Assembly: GCA_002392765.1 (NCBI GenBank)
Contig: DGHT01000006.1
Span: 47,406-54,537 of the forward strand
Source of the DNA: Verrucomicrobia bacterium UBA3841
GTDB lineage: Bacteria > Verrucomicrobiota > Kiritimatiellia > RFP12 > UBA1067
Length of the DNA stretch: 7,132 bases
Reading direction: 5' to 3'
Both the position numbers and the translations under genes were made by a program. Positions 1 to 6,850 of this stretch are shown in pieces (the first letter of the stretch is position 1; every line of letters starts with the position of its first letter). A model generated the notes under the pieces. The model was not told the origin of the DNA and searched no databases. It worked only from the letters and a program-made list of their open reading frames with translations.

Positions 1-950
1 TGCATGAGCCGCCACTGGTCGAGCTTGTACTCGTCGAGTTTCACGTCGCCGCGCTCTATCGCGTCGAGTATGTCCTGCGCCCACGGCACGAGAAGCCATA
101 CGATCGTGCAGTTCTCCTCGCTGACCGTCCGGAGGATCCACTCCGGCTTGACGCCCTTGAGAAGCACGGCCCTGCCCCCGACGAGAAAACTGCCGAACCA
201 GTGCATCTTCGCGCCTGTATGGTAGAGCGGCGGAATGCAGAGGAACGTGTCGTCTTTCGTCTGGCCGTGGTGCTTCTGCTCGACGCGGCAGGAGTGCATG
301 AGCGCGCGGTGCTGCAGGACGATCGCCTTGGGGAAACCCGTCGTTCCGCTGGAGAAGTATATGGCCGCCTCGTCCTCCGGCGTCATCTTGACTGCGGGGG
401 AGCGCGACGAGCAGTAGGAGATGAGCGTGCGGTACGATTCGGCGAACGTCGGACAGTCCTCGCCGACGTACAGGCGCGTCCTGACCTGCGGAATCTGGTC
501 CGCTATCTGCTCGATTCTCCCGGTGAATTCGGGACCGAACACCAGAGCCCCCGCGTCCGACAGCTCGAGGCAGTACTTGATCTCGTCGGCCGTATAGCGG
601 AAATTCAGCGGCACCGCCATACATCCGGCCTTGAGGACGCCAAAGTACACCGGCAGCCATTCGAGACAGTTCATGAGAAGGATGGCGACCTTGTCGCCCC
701 TCTTGTAGCCGCGCGAAAGCAGGAAGTTCGCGAACCTGTCCGCCTTCTCGTCGAATTCGCCCCATGTCATTTCGGCCCGGTACGCCTTGTCCGGAATGGA
801 CTCTACGAGTTCCGCCTCTTTCCACGTCTTGTGGCGCCCGTCGTCGGGCGTGTCTATTTCCACAAGCGCGATGTCGTTCGGCCATTCGCGCGCGTTGCGT
901 TCAAGCACGTCTGTTATGATTCCGCCTTCTGCGAATTCTCCGCTCTGCAT
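1..950 (-). CDS. AMP-forming acyl-CoA synthetase (class I adenylate-forming enzyme), 5' part only
   Basis: By family, this enzyme activates a carboxylic acid, probably a fatty acid, with ATP to an acyl-adenylate and then to an acyl-CoA thioester. The frame is open from ATG 950-948 to the left edge, giving 316 codons; such enzymes usually have about 500-550 residues, so the C-terminal part lies outside. The A3 phosphate-binding loop is visible at residues 198-209 as YFSSGTTGFPKA, where the last residue is Ala instead of the usual Gly. A following PPLYHTGAK (240-248) matches the 'P-hydrophobic-aromatic-H-x-G' motif. There is no signal peptide. The start is supported by GAGG at 961-958, six to seven bases upstream. 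The substrate cannot be read from this half. It is transcribed divergently from the small secreted protein at 1082, with an extended -10 promoter at 1009-1014. The family assignment is firm; fatty acid as substrate is an inference. Confidence 0.93.
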   Translation of the reverse strand, partial: MQSGEFAEGGIITDVLERNAREWPNDIALVEIDTPDDGRHKTWKEAELVESIPDKAYRAEMTWGEFDEKADRFANFLLSRGYKRGDKVAILLMNCLEWLPVYFGVLKAGCMAVPLNFRYTADEIKYCLELSDAGALVFGPEFTGRIEQIADQIPQVRTRLYVGEDCPTFAESYRTLISYCSSRSPAVKMTPEDEAAIYFSSGTTGFPKAIVLQHRALMHSCRVEQKHHGQTKDDTFLCIPPLYHTGAKMHWFGSFLVGGRAVLLKGVKPEWILRTVSEENCTIVWLLVPWAQDILDAIERGDVKLDEYKLDQWRLM

Positions 951-1008
951 ATTTGTTCCTCGTTTCCGGGACGCGTCAGCGCGCCCCGATATTGTTGCCT
1001 GTCGGCCT

Positions 1009-1037
1009 ATTATAGCAAAAATCGAAGGATTTTTACA
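1009..1037 (-). promoter_or_regulatory. Promoter of the acyl-CoA synthetase gene, extended -10 type
   Basis: Read on the minus strand, a perfect TATAAT lies at 1014-1009 and is preceded by TGC, the extended -10 signature. The -35 at the 17-bp distance is TGTAAA (1037-1032), only 3 of 6 matches to TTGACA, which the extended -10 could offset. Transcription would start near 1002 and give a leader of about 50 nt containing the ribosome binding site at 961-958. No start has been mapped; this is a consensus match. Confidence 0.7.
1017..1034. repeat. Perfect 7-bp inverted repeat between the divergent promoters (candidate operator)
   Basis: AAAAATC (1017-1023) and GATTTTT (1028-1034) are exact inverted copies around the 4-base centre GAAG. 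The repeat fills the spacer of the minus-strand promoter and touches its -35, and it ends 13 bp before the plus-strand -35. A dimeric regulator bound here could block the acyl-CoA synthetase promoter. The arms are AT-rich, so chance is possible, and no regulator gene is in the window. Confidence 0.4.
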
Positions 1038-1046
1038 GCGATTTCG

Positions 1047-1075
1047 TGGACAGTACGATTGTTTTTTGATATAAT
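1047..1075 (+). promoter_or_regulatory. Strong sigma-70-type promoter placing the transcript start at or next to the ATG
   Basis: TGGACA (1047-1052, 5 of 6 to consensus) and a perfect TATAAT (1070-1075) are separated by exactly 17 bp. TG at 1067-1068 makes the -10 extended as well. Transcription would begin about seven bases after the -10, at 1082, which is the A of the next gene's ATG. The six bases between (CGTCCC) contain no ribosome binding site. Confidence 0.82.
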
Positions 1076-1081
1076 CGTCCC

Positions 1082-1549
1082 ATGAAAGCCGCTATTGCAG
1101 CAATCTTTGCGGCGACCTGCGTGCCTTTGCACGCAGATGCGTCCGCAACGCGGAAACCCGCCATTCCGGACCGGGAATGGAGGATGATACGCCAGGTTGC
1201 GGTCAACTACGACCTCGACGAAGATTCCACATGGCTGCTCGCCGCGATAAGGCGGCACGAAAACGGAAGGCCGGGGCTTGAATTCGGGATCGGCGGACCC
1301 ATGGACTCCGGCCATCCCGCCCACCGTTTCCAGGACGGCACGAAGTCGTTTTACATTCAGGCGATGTGGGCCGCCGGAACGATCAAGCGGCACTACAACG
1401 GGGATCTGGTCAAATTCGGCAGGCGCTACAATCCGCTCTATCCGGCAAAATGGTCCGACAGCGTTTCCGCGGTGCTGCGCCGCCTGAAAATAGAAAACGG
1501 GCACAAGCTCCCCGGCAGGAGGCCGCCGAAAAGGAAACTGGAATTCTAG
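1082..1549 (+). CDS. Small secreted protein, possible lysozyme/transglycosylase-like fold
   Basis: This is a 155-residue protein with an N-terminal signal peptide: Lys2, then an Ala/Ile/Phe-rich stretch to about residue 17, with likely cleavage after Ala-Asp-Ala (20) or Ala-Ser-Ala (22). The mature part has AAIRRHENG (54-62), with Glu60 a candidate catalytic acid. It also has FGRRYNPLYPAKW (112-124) followed by a helix SVSAVLRRL. That order, Glu near the start of a helical domain and a Tyr/Trp-rich segment near the end, recalls phage- and bacterial lysozyme-like peptidoglycan hydrolases, but the match is weak and from memory. The basic tail (about 142-153) lacks a membrane anchor. ATG 1082 is the first possible start, since an in-frame TGA lies at 1067-1069. 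No Shine-Dalgarno sequence precedes it, and the promoter at 1047-1075 implies leaderless translation. It converges with the SNF2 gene, sharing CTAG 1546-1549. Confidence 0.85.
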   Translation: MKAAIAAIFAATCVPLHADASATRKPAIPDREWRMIRQVAVNYDLDEDSTWLLAAIRRHENGRPGLEFGIGGPMDSGHPAHRFQDGTKSFYIQAMWAAGTIKRHYNGDLVKFGRRYNPLYPAKWSDSVSAVLRRLKIENGHKLPGRRPPKRKLEF

Positions 1550-3903
1550 CCGTCCAGCCCGACGAGTGATTCGAACTCGGATTCCGACAGCGATTTGACG
1601 AAAGACTCTCCGTTCAATATCGTCTCTCCAGCCATGCGGCTCTTGCGTTCCAGAAGTTCGTCGATCCGCTCTTCGAGCGTACCTTCAGTGATGAACGAAT
1701 GAACGACCACCGTGTTCTTCTGTCCGATTCTGTGCGCCCTGGCGGTCGCCTGGGCCTCCACGGCGGGATTCCACCATCTGTCGAAATGTATCACGTGCGA
1801 TGCTTTTACGAGGTTGAGTCCGTATCCGCCCGCTCTCAGGGAAAGGACGAACGCGGACGGCCCCGGGGAATCGGAGAACGACCGTATCGCCGCCTCCCTG
1901 GACTTTGCGTCCATCGCTCCGTTCAGGAACGGGACGTCGGCGCCGGTAGCGGCGGAAAGCCTTTTGCGGATCTCCTCGCCCGCCTTCAAATACTGCGTGA
2001 ACACTATAAAACTTTCGCCGGCGTCGAGAATGGATTTCGCCAGCTCTTCGAGCCTTTCGAATTTGCCGTCTCCGTCGCAGACCTGCTTCAGGCGGACAAG
2101 AAGCGCGAACATGTCTCCGCGCCGCCGCTCTCCGCGGCGGTAATCCTCGAGCGCGCTTTCGTACGTGTAACGCTGGGCGGGAGAAAGCGGACAATACTCC
2201 TTGATTTCGCACTTGGGACCGAGTTCCGCGGCGACATCCTTCTTGAGGCGTCTCAAGACGAACGGTTCCAGCATCTTGCGCAGTTTGACCGACTCGCCCC
2301 CTCCGGGATTCGCGGAAATCGGCGCGCAGAAGCGTTTGTCGAAGATTTTCCGCGCGCCGAGGAGCCCCGGGTTGAGGAAGTTCTCGATACTCCAGACGTC
2401 CATCGCGGAATTCTCCACCGGAGTGCCGGTAAGCGCTATCCTGAAGGCGACGCGCATCCTGCAAAGACACTGTGCGAGTCTTGTGCCGGGGTTTTTCATC
2501 GCCTGCGCCTCGTCCAGGACGATCGCATCCCATTCCACCTTGCGCATCGCCGCGAAATCCCTGACAAACACCGAATGGCTTGTCACGGTAACGTCGTTTT
2601 CCGACGCGAATTTCGCGAATCCCCCCTCGAACTGCCGCGTCCTGCCGTGATGGACGCACACGGAAAGGCCCGGCGCGAAACGCGACAGTTCCCTGCGCCA
2701 GTTGGATATCAGGGTGAGCGGGACGACTACAAGCGTCCGGACGGGTTTCGCCGACAGCATCCACGCTATGGTCTGCACCGTCTTCCCGAGACCCATTTCG
2801 TCGGCCAGCAGCGCGCCGAATCCGTGAGAGAGAAGAAATCCCATCCAGGCGGCGCCGCGTTTCTGGAAATCCTTGAGAACGCCGTCGAAACCGACGGGCT
2901 CGGCGAATCCGGCTATAGGGGTTTCGCCCGCACGCCTGAGGGAGTCGACAATCGACTTTATGCCGCCGGCGGGAGGGGCGGAGCGGGGAATGTCCCCGGC
3001 CTCGAAAATGCCGGACTCTACGGCAACCGCCTCGTTCGCGTCAAGCGCTTTCCCGTCCAGTTTTTCGAGCGCGCGCAGCGCCTGCTTGAGAATGTTTCTG
3101 TCGACCTCGATCCATCTGTCCCTGAAAAACACGAGGGACGATTTCTGGTCGAGGAGGAATTTTATTTCCGCCGCGCCGACAGTCTTGCCGTCGACGCGGA
3201 CTGTCAGTTTCGCTTTGTAGGGCGGCGCGCCGGCGGAAGACGATTCGTCCTTCCGGGCATCGGCGTCGAGAGTGACCTGCGCCGCGATGTCGCACCCTTC
3301 AACGCCGTATCCGGCGGCGGCAAGGCGCGCGGCGGACGACTTTACGAAAACGTCCGCCTCTTCCCGCGACAAGACGGCGCAAAGGCGTCCGTCCCGCCGG
3401 CCTGCCGCGGACAGCCTCCTCAGCTCTCCGGCGATTGCGGCGGCCTGTCCGAGCGAACGCAGCGCCTCGCGTCCGCGCGGGACGGCGCACGTCACCGAAA
3501 AAACTTCTCCGGCCTGGCTGAAACGGAAAGATATGGCGCGCGAAGCGTCGGGGGACAGTCTCGCCGGCGCGTTCCAGGCCTCCAGTTCGGCGGCGAAAGC
3601 GCGGCATTCGCCGTCGTCCCACGCGATCAGGCCTGTTCGGCTTCGCAAGGCGAGAAGCCACGCGTCGTGCAGGGTGAAGTGGCGCTGATTCTCCGCATCG
3701 GCCGAAAGCGGAGTCATCGTGAACGAGCGGACGTAGGTGTCGACCCAGTATGAATCCGCATCCGCAGCGCACCACCGGGCGTGCCATCCGTCGTCCTCCA
3801 GACGCATCGACGGATAGAAGCGGCGCGCGGCGATCGCTTCGAGGGCTTCAATCTGCCGCGGGGACAGAGGCTTGCGCTTCGCCTGTTCCGTCTTCGCCAC
3901 CAC
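1546..3903 (-). CDS. SNF2-family ATPase / DNA translocase, SSO1653-like, with N-terminal helicase-associated domain
   Basis: This is an ATP-dependent double-stranded-DNA translocase of the SNF2 group, 785 residues from the chosen GTG. Residues about 120-290 resemble the SNF2 helicase-associated domain, with an AKLTVRVDG ... LLDQKSSLVFFRDRWIEVD block at about 231-268. The ATPase core follows: LKDFQKRGAAWM (343-354), Walker A DEMGLGKT (368-375), Walker B DEAQ (464-467), LTGTP (491-495), FTQY (635-638) and arginine-finger motif RAHRIGQ (722-728). All core motifs are intact. The region after LKQVCD is short and lacks the usual HP. A TTG start 33 bases upstream is possible, but GTG 3903 has AGGAGGAG seven bases before it. 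It overlaps the upstream zinc-protein gene by 56 bp, which suggests coupled translation. The cellular role of bacterial members is not well defined; repair, transcription recycling or defence are all possible. Confidence 0.95.
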   Translation of the reverse strand: MVAKTEQAKRKPLSPRQIEALEAIAARRFYPSMRLEDDGWHARWCAADADSYWVDTYVRSFTMTPLSADAENQRHFTLHDAWLLALRSRTGLIAWDDGECRAFAAELEAWNAPARLSPDASRAISFRFSQAGEVFSVTCAVPRGREALRSLGQAAAIAGELRRLSAAGRRDGRLCAVLSREEADVFVKSSAARLAAAGYGVEGCDIAAQVTLDADARKDESSSAGAPPYKAKLTVRVDGKTVGAAEIKFLLDQKSSLVFFRDRWIEVDRNILKQALRALEKLDGKALDANEAVAVESGIFEAGDIPRSAPPAGGIKSIVDSLRRAGETPIAGFAEPVGFDGVLKDFQKRGAAWMGFLLSHGFGALLADEMGLGKTVQTIAWMLSAKPVRTLVVVPLTLISNWRRELSRFAPGLSVCVHHGRTRQFEGGFAKFASENDVTVTSHSVFVRDFAAMRKVEWDAIVLDEAQAMKNPGTRLAQCLCRMRVAFRIALTGTPVENSAMDVWSIENFLNPGLLGARKIFDKRFCAPISANPGGGESVKLRKMLEPFVLRRLKKDVAAELGPKCEIKEYCPLSPAQRYTYESALEDYRRGERRRGDMFALLVRLKQVCDGDGKFERLEELAKSILDAGESFIVFTQYLKAGEEIRKRLSAATGADVPFLNGAMDAKSREAAIRSFSDSPGPSAFVLSLRAGGYGLNLVKASHVIHFDRWWNPAVEAQATARAHRIGQKNTVVVHSFITEGTLEERIDELLERKSRMAGETILNGESFVKSLSESEFESLVGLDG

Positions 3904-4450
3904 CTGCGTTCTCCTCCTGTTGCTCTTCCTGCGCAACCTCGCCGAGCGTCTTCGTGCCCGAGAGAAGCGCGACGACCTGCGCCTGGACTTCCGCGAGGTT
4001 CTCGAGCCGGATCCTCGGATCGAGAATGACGAACGTGTCGCCGCTCTTTCTGTCCTCGTATACTCGCCGGATAGTGCCGTCTTCCTGCTCCTTTGCGTCC
4101 CTCTCGACGAAAATCCTCGAACGTTCCAGCATCACGGCCAGCACGTACACCACGTTTTTCATGGCGGGATCGTCGAGTGTCACAAGACGCCGTATGAGCG
4201 AGCCGGCGTCCTCTTTCTTCAAAGCCTCCTTCTTCTCCTCCTTCACGGGCGCGTTGTAGACGCCGTCCCAAACGGAGAACGGCTCCCAGTCGCGGGGCGT
4301 GTTTTTCCAGCATTGCGGATGGCAGTCGAACCTCTCGTATCCAGTCTCCGTCTCTTTGAGCGCGCTTACTACGGGCGCATGGTCCGTCAGGCTCTCTTTG
4401 CACAGCGAACAGACGTGTCCGCGCGATTTGATGTTCCACTCCTGAGACAT
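3848..4450 (-). CDS. Small zinc-binding (zinc-ribbon-like) protein of unknown function
   Basis: This 200-residue soluble protein has no signal peptide or membrane segment. Cys14-x2-Cys17 and Cys43-His44-x2-Cys47 can make a four-ligand zinc site at the N terminus. A conserved-looking FSVWDGVYNAP follows at 58-68, then a helical middle (about 70-112) and a mixed segment ending near residue 165. The last 30 residues are low complexity, rich in Glu, Gln, Gly and Ala. I recall similar proteins starting with S-x-EWNI-x-SR in planctomycete and verrucomicrobial genomes, all uncharacterised; treat this as recollection. The start ATG 4450 has GGAGGG at 4464-4459, eight bases upstream. It lies 61 bp after the phosphatase gene with no terminator seen. 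Its low-complexity tail overlaps the SNF2 gene by 56 bp, so the two products are probably made together and may act together. Confidence 0.88.
   Translation of the reverse strand: MSQEWNIKSRGHVCSLCKESLTDHAPVVSALKETETGYERFDCHPQCWKNTPRDWEPFSVWDGVYNAPVKEEKKEALKKEDAGSLIRRLVTLDDPAMKNVVYVLAVMLERSRIFVERDAKEQEDGTIRRVYEDRKSGDTFVILDPRIRLENLAEVQAQVVALLSGTKTLGEVAQEEQQEENAGGGEDGTGEAQASVPAAD
3911..3918 (-). promoter_or_regulatory. Ribosome binding site that decides the SNF2 start
   Basis: AGGAGGAG on the minus strand (3918-3911) stands seven bases before GTG 3903 and ten before GTG 3900. It lies inside the coding region of the upstream zinc-binding protein. The alternative TTG at 3936 has only GAGG directly abutting it, a poor spacing. 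This favours GTG 3903 as the start. Confidence 0.8.
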
Positions 4451-4511
4451 TTTTCTTTCCCTCCGCTATCTCGACATCGTGTAAACTGCGAAATACTTTC
4501 CAGAGCGCGCT

Positions 4512-5321
4512 TTATCCGCCGCGGTCCACTCTGGCGACGATCATTGTGTAGTTGTCGACGGCTCCCGCATCGACGATTTTCTTCGCCAGGGCCGCGACGA
4601 CGCCCTTGCAGGACTTGCGCGACGATGCGAACGCCGATTCCATCGCGTCCGGACCGGCCATGTCGTACACGCCGTCCGTGCAGACCAGGTACATGTCCCC
4701 GTCCTGCACGTCGATTTTCCGCCACTCCGTGCAGACGCCTTCTTCGATTCCGACGGCCCTGGTGAGGATGTGGGAAAGTCTGTCGATTCCGCCCGGGAAG
4801 CGCTCCGGCAGGTCTTGCGGCATCGTATGCCGCTCGATTTCCCCGGCGACGGTATGGTCGTGGGTGAGAAGCGACATCTTCCCGCCGCGGTAGCGGTACA
4901 CGCGGCTGTCGCCTACATACCCTATCGCGGCCGATTCCGCATTATCGTCGAACAGAAGCGCGGACACTGTGGTCGCCATCTGATGATAACCCGCCTTCCG
5001 GGCGAATTCGCGGATGTCCGAATTGGCGGCCGCTATGGAAGCGTCTATTCCGCGAAGCCTCGATGCGAAATCGTCGGTCCCCGCATCGCCGGCGGCAATC
5101 GCCCTGCATACTATTTCGCTCGCCTTGGCGCCGCCCTCGCCGCCGCCCATGCCGTCGGCTACGCAGAAAAGACGCTTGTCCGGCGAGACGTACAGATTGT
5201 CCTGGTTTTCCCGGCGCACCGGCCCTTTTTCGCTAAGCGAATGGAATCGTACGCGCGGCATAGCGCGCGTCAACCGTGATATTATGCCAGTGATGATCGA
5301 CATGCCGGGGGAACCGGTCAT
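4512..5321 (-). CDS. PP2C-family (PPM) serine/threonine protein phosphatase
   Basis: The product is a metal-dependent phosphatase that removes phosphate from Ser/Thr residues, 269 residues, about the size of a stand-alone bacterial PP2C domain. The motifs occur in order: SEKGPVRRENQDN (30-42, metal-binding Asp41), VADGMGGGEGG (54-64, Asp56), ATTVSALLF (116-124), GYVGDSRVYRY (134-144), LTHDHT (152-157), LTRAVG (186-191), CTDGVYD (214-220, Asp216) and DNYTMIVARV (256-265, Asp256). All expected metal ligands are present, so it should be active. There are no membrane segments, so it is likely cytosolic. The chosen ATG (5321-5319) overlaps the lysS stop as ATGA, typical of translational coupling; ATG 5303 is a fallback, and neither has a good ribosome binding site. 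An upstream extension of the frame runs inside lysS and is not real. No kinase partner is in the window. Confidence 0.94.
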   Translation of the reverse strand: MTGSPGMSIITGIISRLTRAMPRVRFHSLSEKGPVRRENQDNLYVSPDKRLFCVADGMGGGEGGAKASEIVCRAIAAGDAGTDDFASRLRGIDASIAAANSDIREFARKAGYHQMATTVSALLFDDNAESAAIGYVGDSRVYRYRGGKMSLLTHDHTVAGEIERHTMPQDLPERFPGGIDRLSHILTRAVGIEEGVCTEWRKIDVQDGDMYLVCTDGVYDMAGPDAMESAFASSRKSCKGVVAALAKKIVDAGAVDNYTMIVARVDRGG

Positions 5322-6769
5322 TTGTCGGACTTCAACTGCGGGAAGAGGACGACATCCCTGATGCCGTCGCATCCGGTCAGAAGCATGACAAGCCTGTCCA
5401 CTCCTATGCCCAGCCCGCCAGTCGGCGGCATGCCGCACTCGAGGGCCGATATGAAATCCTCGTCCACCTTTTCCACGTCCTCGCCCGCCTGGATTTCGAA
5501 CGCCTTGCGCTGTTCGATCGGATTGTTCTGCTCGGTGTATCCGGGGCACAGTTCGCGGCCGCCCACGACGAATTCGAACACGTCGACAAGCGTCGGATCG
5601 TCTTCGCAAGCCTTCGCAAGGGGAACGAACTCGCGCGGAAGGCGCGTGACGAAAGTCGGCTGCCTGAGATTCTTCTCGATCAATTTGTCGTACACTTCCC
5701 TCGTAAGCATCAAGGAGTCCGAAACGCCGTCCAGCTCCAGATTCACTCCTGTCGCGGCGCTTTTGGCCTTTGCCTTTTCAAGCTGCGCGGCGAAATCCAG
5801 GTCGAACCAGTCCTCTCCCATCGTCTCGCGGACGAGATCCTTGTATGCAACCCGCCTGTACGGGGTGTTGAAATCGATTATTTCGCCCGATTCGCCGTAG
5901 GCGATCTTGCGCGAGCCGATGACGGTGTCGCAAAGGTGGGGGATGAGACCTTCGATGATCTCTTCCATGCTAGTCCTGTCGCCGTAGGCCTCGTATACTT
6001 CGAGAACGGTGAACTCGGGATTGTGGCTTCTGTCTATGCCCTCGTTGCGGAAATCCTTGCCGAGTTCGAAAACCTTGTTCATTCCGCCGACAAGCAGCCT
6101 TTTGAGATACAGTTCCGGGGCGATGCGAAGCACCATGTCCCTGTCGAGGGCGTTGAAATGCGTATGGAAGGGCTTGGCCGCCGCGCCGCCCGCCTGCGAC
6201 TGAAGTATAGGAGTCTCGACTTCGAGGAATCCCCTGGACCAGAGATACTTGCGCGTCTCCATGAGGATCCTGGAACGGGTGAAAAAGCGCTCGCGCGTCT
6301 CGTCGTTGGTCATCAAATCGACGTAGCGGCGGCGGTAGCGCTCCTCCTGGTCCGCCAGACCGTGGAATTTTTCCGGCGGCTGTTCGAGAGCCTTGGCCAG
6401 AATCGTCCAATCCTTGACGACAAGCGACTTTTCGCCGCGCTGCGTGGTGAAAAGGACGCCTTCAGCGCCGATGATATCGCCGAGATTCAGCTGCTTGAAC
6501 GCCTGGAAAAGATTGTCGGGAAGTTCGTCGCGCTTGAAAATCAATTGGAAACGCCCCGTACCGTCGTTCATGGTGCAAAAATTCATCTTGCCCATGCGCC
6601 TGATCATAAGAAGCCTTCCGGCAAGACGCCGCGTCTCGCCTTCGACAAAAGAATCGCGCGCATGCGCGATATCCTCGTGCGGAAATTTGCTTCCGTACGG
6701 CTTGAATCCCATGGCCGCAAGATTCTGCATGCTGGCCAAACGTTGATCGCGATATTCGTTCGTTTCCAT
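5318..6769 (-). CDS. lysS: Lysyl-tRNA synthetase, class II
   Basis: The enzyme charges tRNA-Lys with lysine using ATP, in the cytosol; at 483 residues it is close to the family's usual 490-510. Residues about 48-125 form the OB-fold anticodon-binding domain (RRMGKMNFCTMNDGTGRFQ, 57-75). The catalytic core has motif 1 around RGFLEVETPIL (179-189), motif 2 with FRNEGIDRSHNPEFTVLE (240-257, Arg241 and Glu243), and motif 3 GLGIGVDRLVML (452-463, Arg459). The C terminus ends with the usual IRDVVLFP. In the lysine-pocket segment GRELCPGYTEQNNP (404-417), Pro409 stands where E. coli LysRS has the lysine-contacting Asn424. The start ATG 6769 agrees with the family's N terminus; only a weak GAGA precedes it. 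It is the first gene of the minus-strand cluster and is coupled to the phosphatase through ATGA at 5318-5321. The upstream region is a hairpin repeat array. Confidence 0.98.
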   Translation of the reverse strand: METNEYRDQRLASMQNLAAMGFKPYGSKFPHEDIAHARDSFVEGETRRLAGRLLMIRRMGKMNFCTMNDGTGRFQLIFKRDELPDNLFQAFKQLNLGDIIGAEGVLFTTQRGEKSLVVKDWTILAKALEQPPEKFHGLADQEERYRRRYVDLMTNDETRERFFTRSRILMETRKYLWSRGFLEVETPILQSQAGGAAAKPFHTHFNALDRDMVLRIAPELYLKRLLVGGMNKVFELGKDFRNEGIDRSHNPEFTVLEVYEAYGDRTSMEEIIEGLIPHLCDTVIGSRKIAYGESGEIIDFNTPYRRVAYKDLVRETMGEDWFDLDFAAQLEKAKAKSAATGVNLELDGVSDSLMLTREVYDKLIEKNLRQPTFVTRLPREFVPLAKACEDDPTLVDVFEFVVGGRELCPGYTEQNNPIEQRKAFEIQAGEDVEKVDEDFISALECGMPPTGGLGIGVDRLVMLLTGCDGIRDVVLFPQLKSDK

Positions 6770-6802
6770 AACTTGATCTCGTATTTTCGATTGCCTTGAA
6801 TC
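6770..6802 (-). other. Short non-repeat leader between the hairpin array and lysS
   Basis: Only 33 bases separate the lysS ATG from the first hairpin. They are more AT-rich than the surroundings and contain a weak purine stretch (GAGA about 10 bases before the ATG). I found no good -10/-35 pair here. The lysS promoter must be inside the repeats, further right, or beyond the window. Confidence 0.4.
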
Positions 6803-6850
6803 GCATGGTTTGAAGAACCATGCTTACTGGACGTTCGCAGCCCTGCGCCC

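Noticed and set aside
201..1085. 294-codon plus-strand open frame opposite the acyl-CoA synthetase
   Set aside because: The minus strand encodes a clear adenylate-forming enzyme here. The plus frame has no recognised motif and runs through both promoters.
1555..1590. Terminator between the convergent genes
   Set aside because: A 5-bp stem (CGAGT ... ACTCG, near 1563-1579) is visible, but no T-tract follows on either strand.
1699..3753. 684-codon plus-strand open frame opposite the SNF2 gene
   Set aside because: It is antisense to a gene with all SNF2 motifs intact. Long antisense frames are common in GC-rich coding DNA, and its translation is rich in Arg/Gly with no recognisable domain.
3904..3936. 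TTG start for SNF2 adding 11 residues
   Set aside because: The TTG has no suitably spaced ribosome binding site, whereas GTG 3903 has AGGAGGAG seven bases upstream. The added residues are mostly the translated ribosome binding site.
4451..4511. Independent promoter for the zinc-protein gene
   Set aside because: The 61-bp gap has a TTTACA-like sequence, but no -10 at a suitable distance could be paired with it.
5322..5609. N-terminal extension of the PP2C phosphatase by about 96 residues
   Set aside because: The extension lies fully inside lysS in another frame and is Arg/Gly-rich. The ATG overlapping the lysS stop gives a normal PP2C length.
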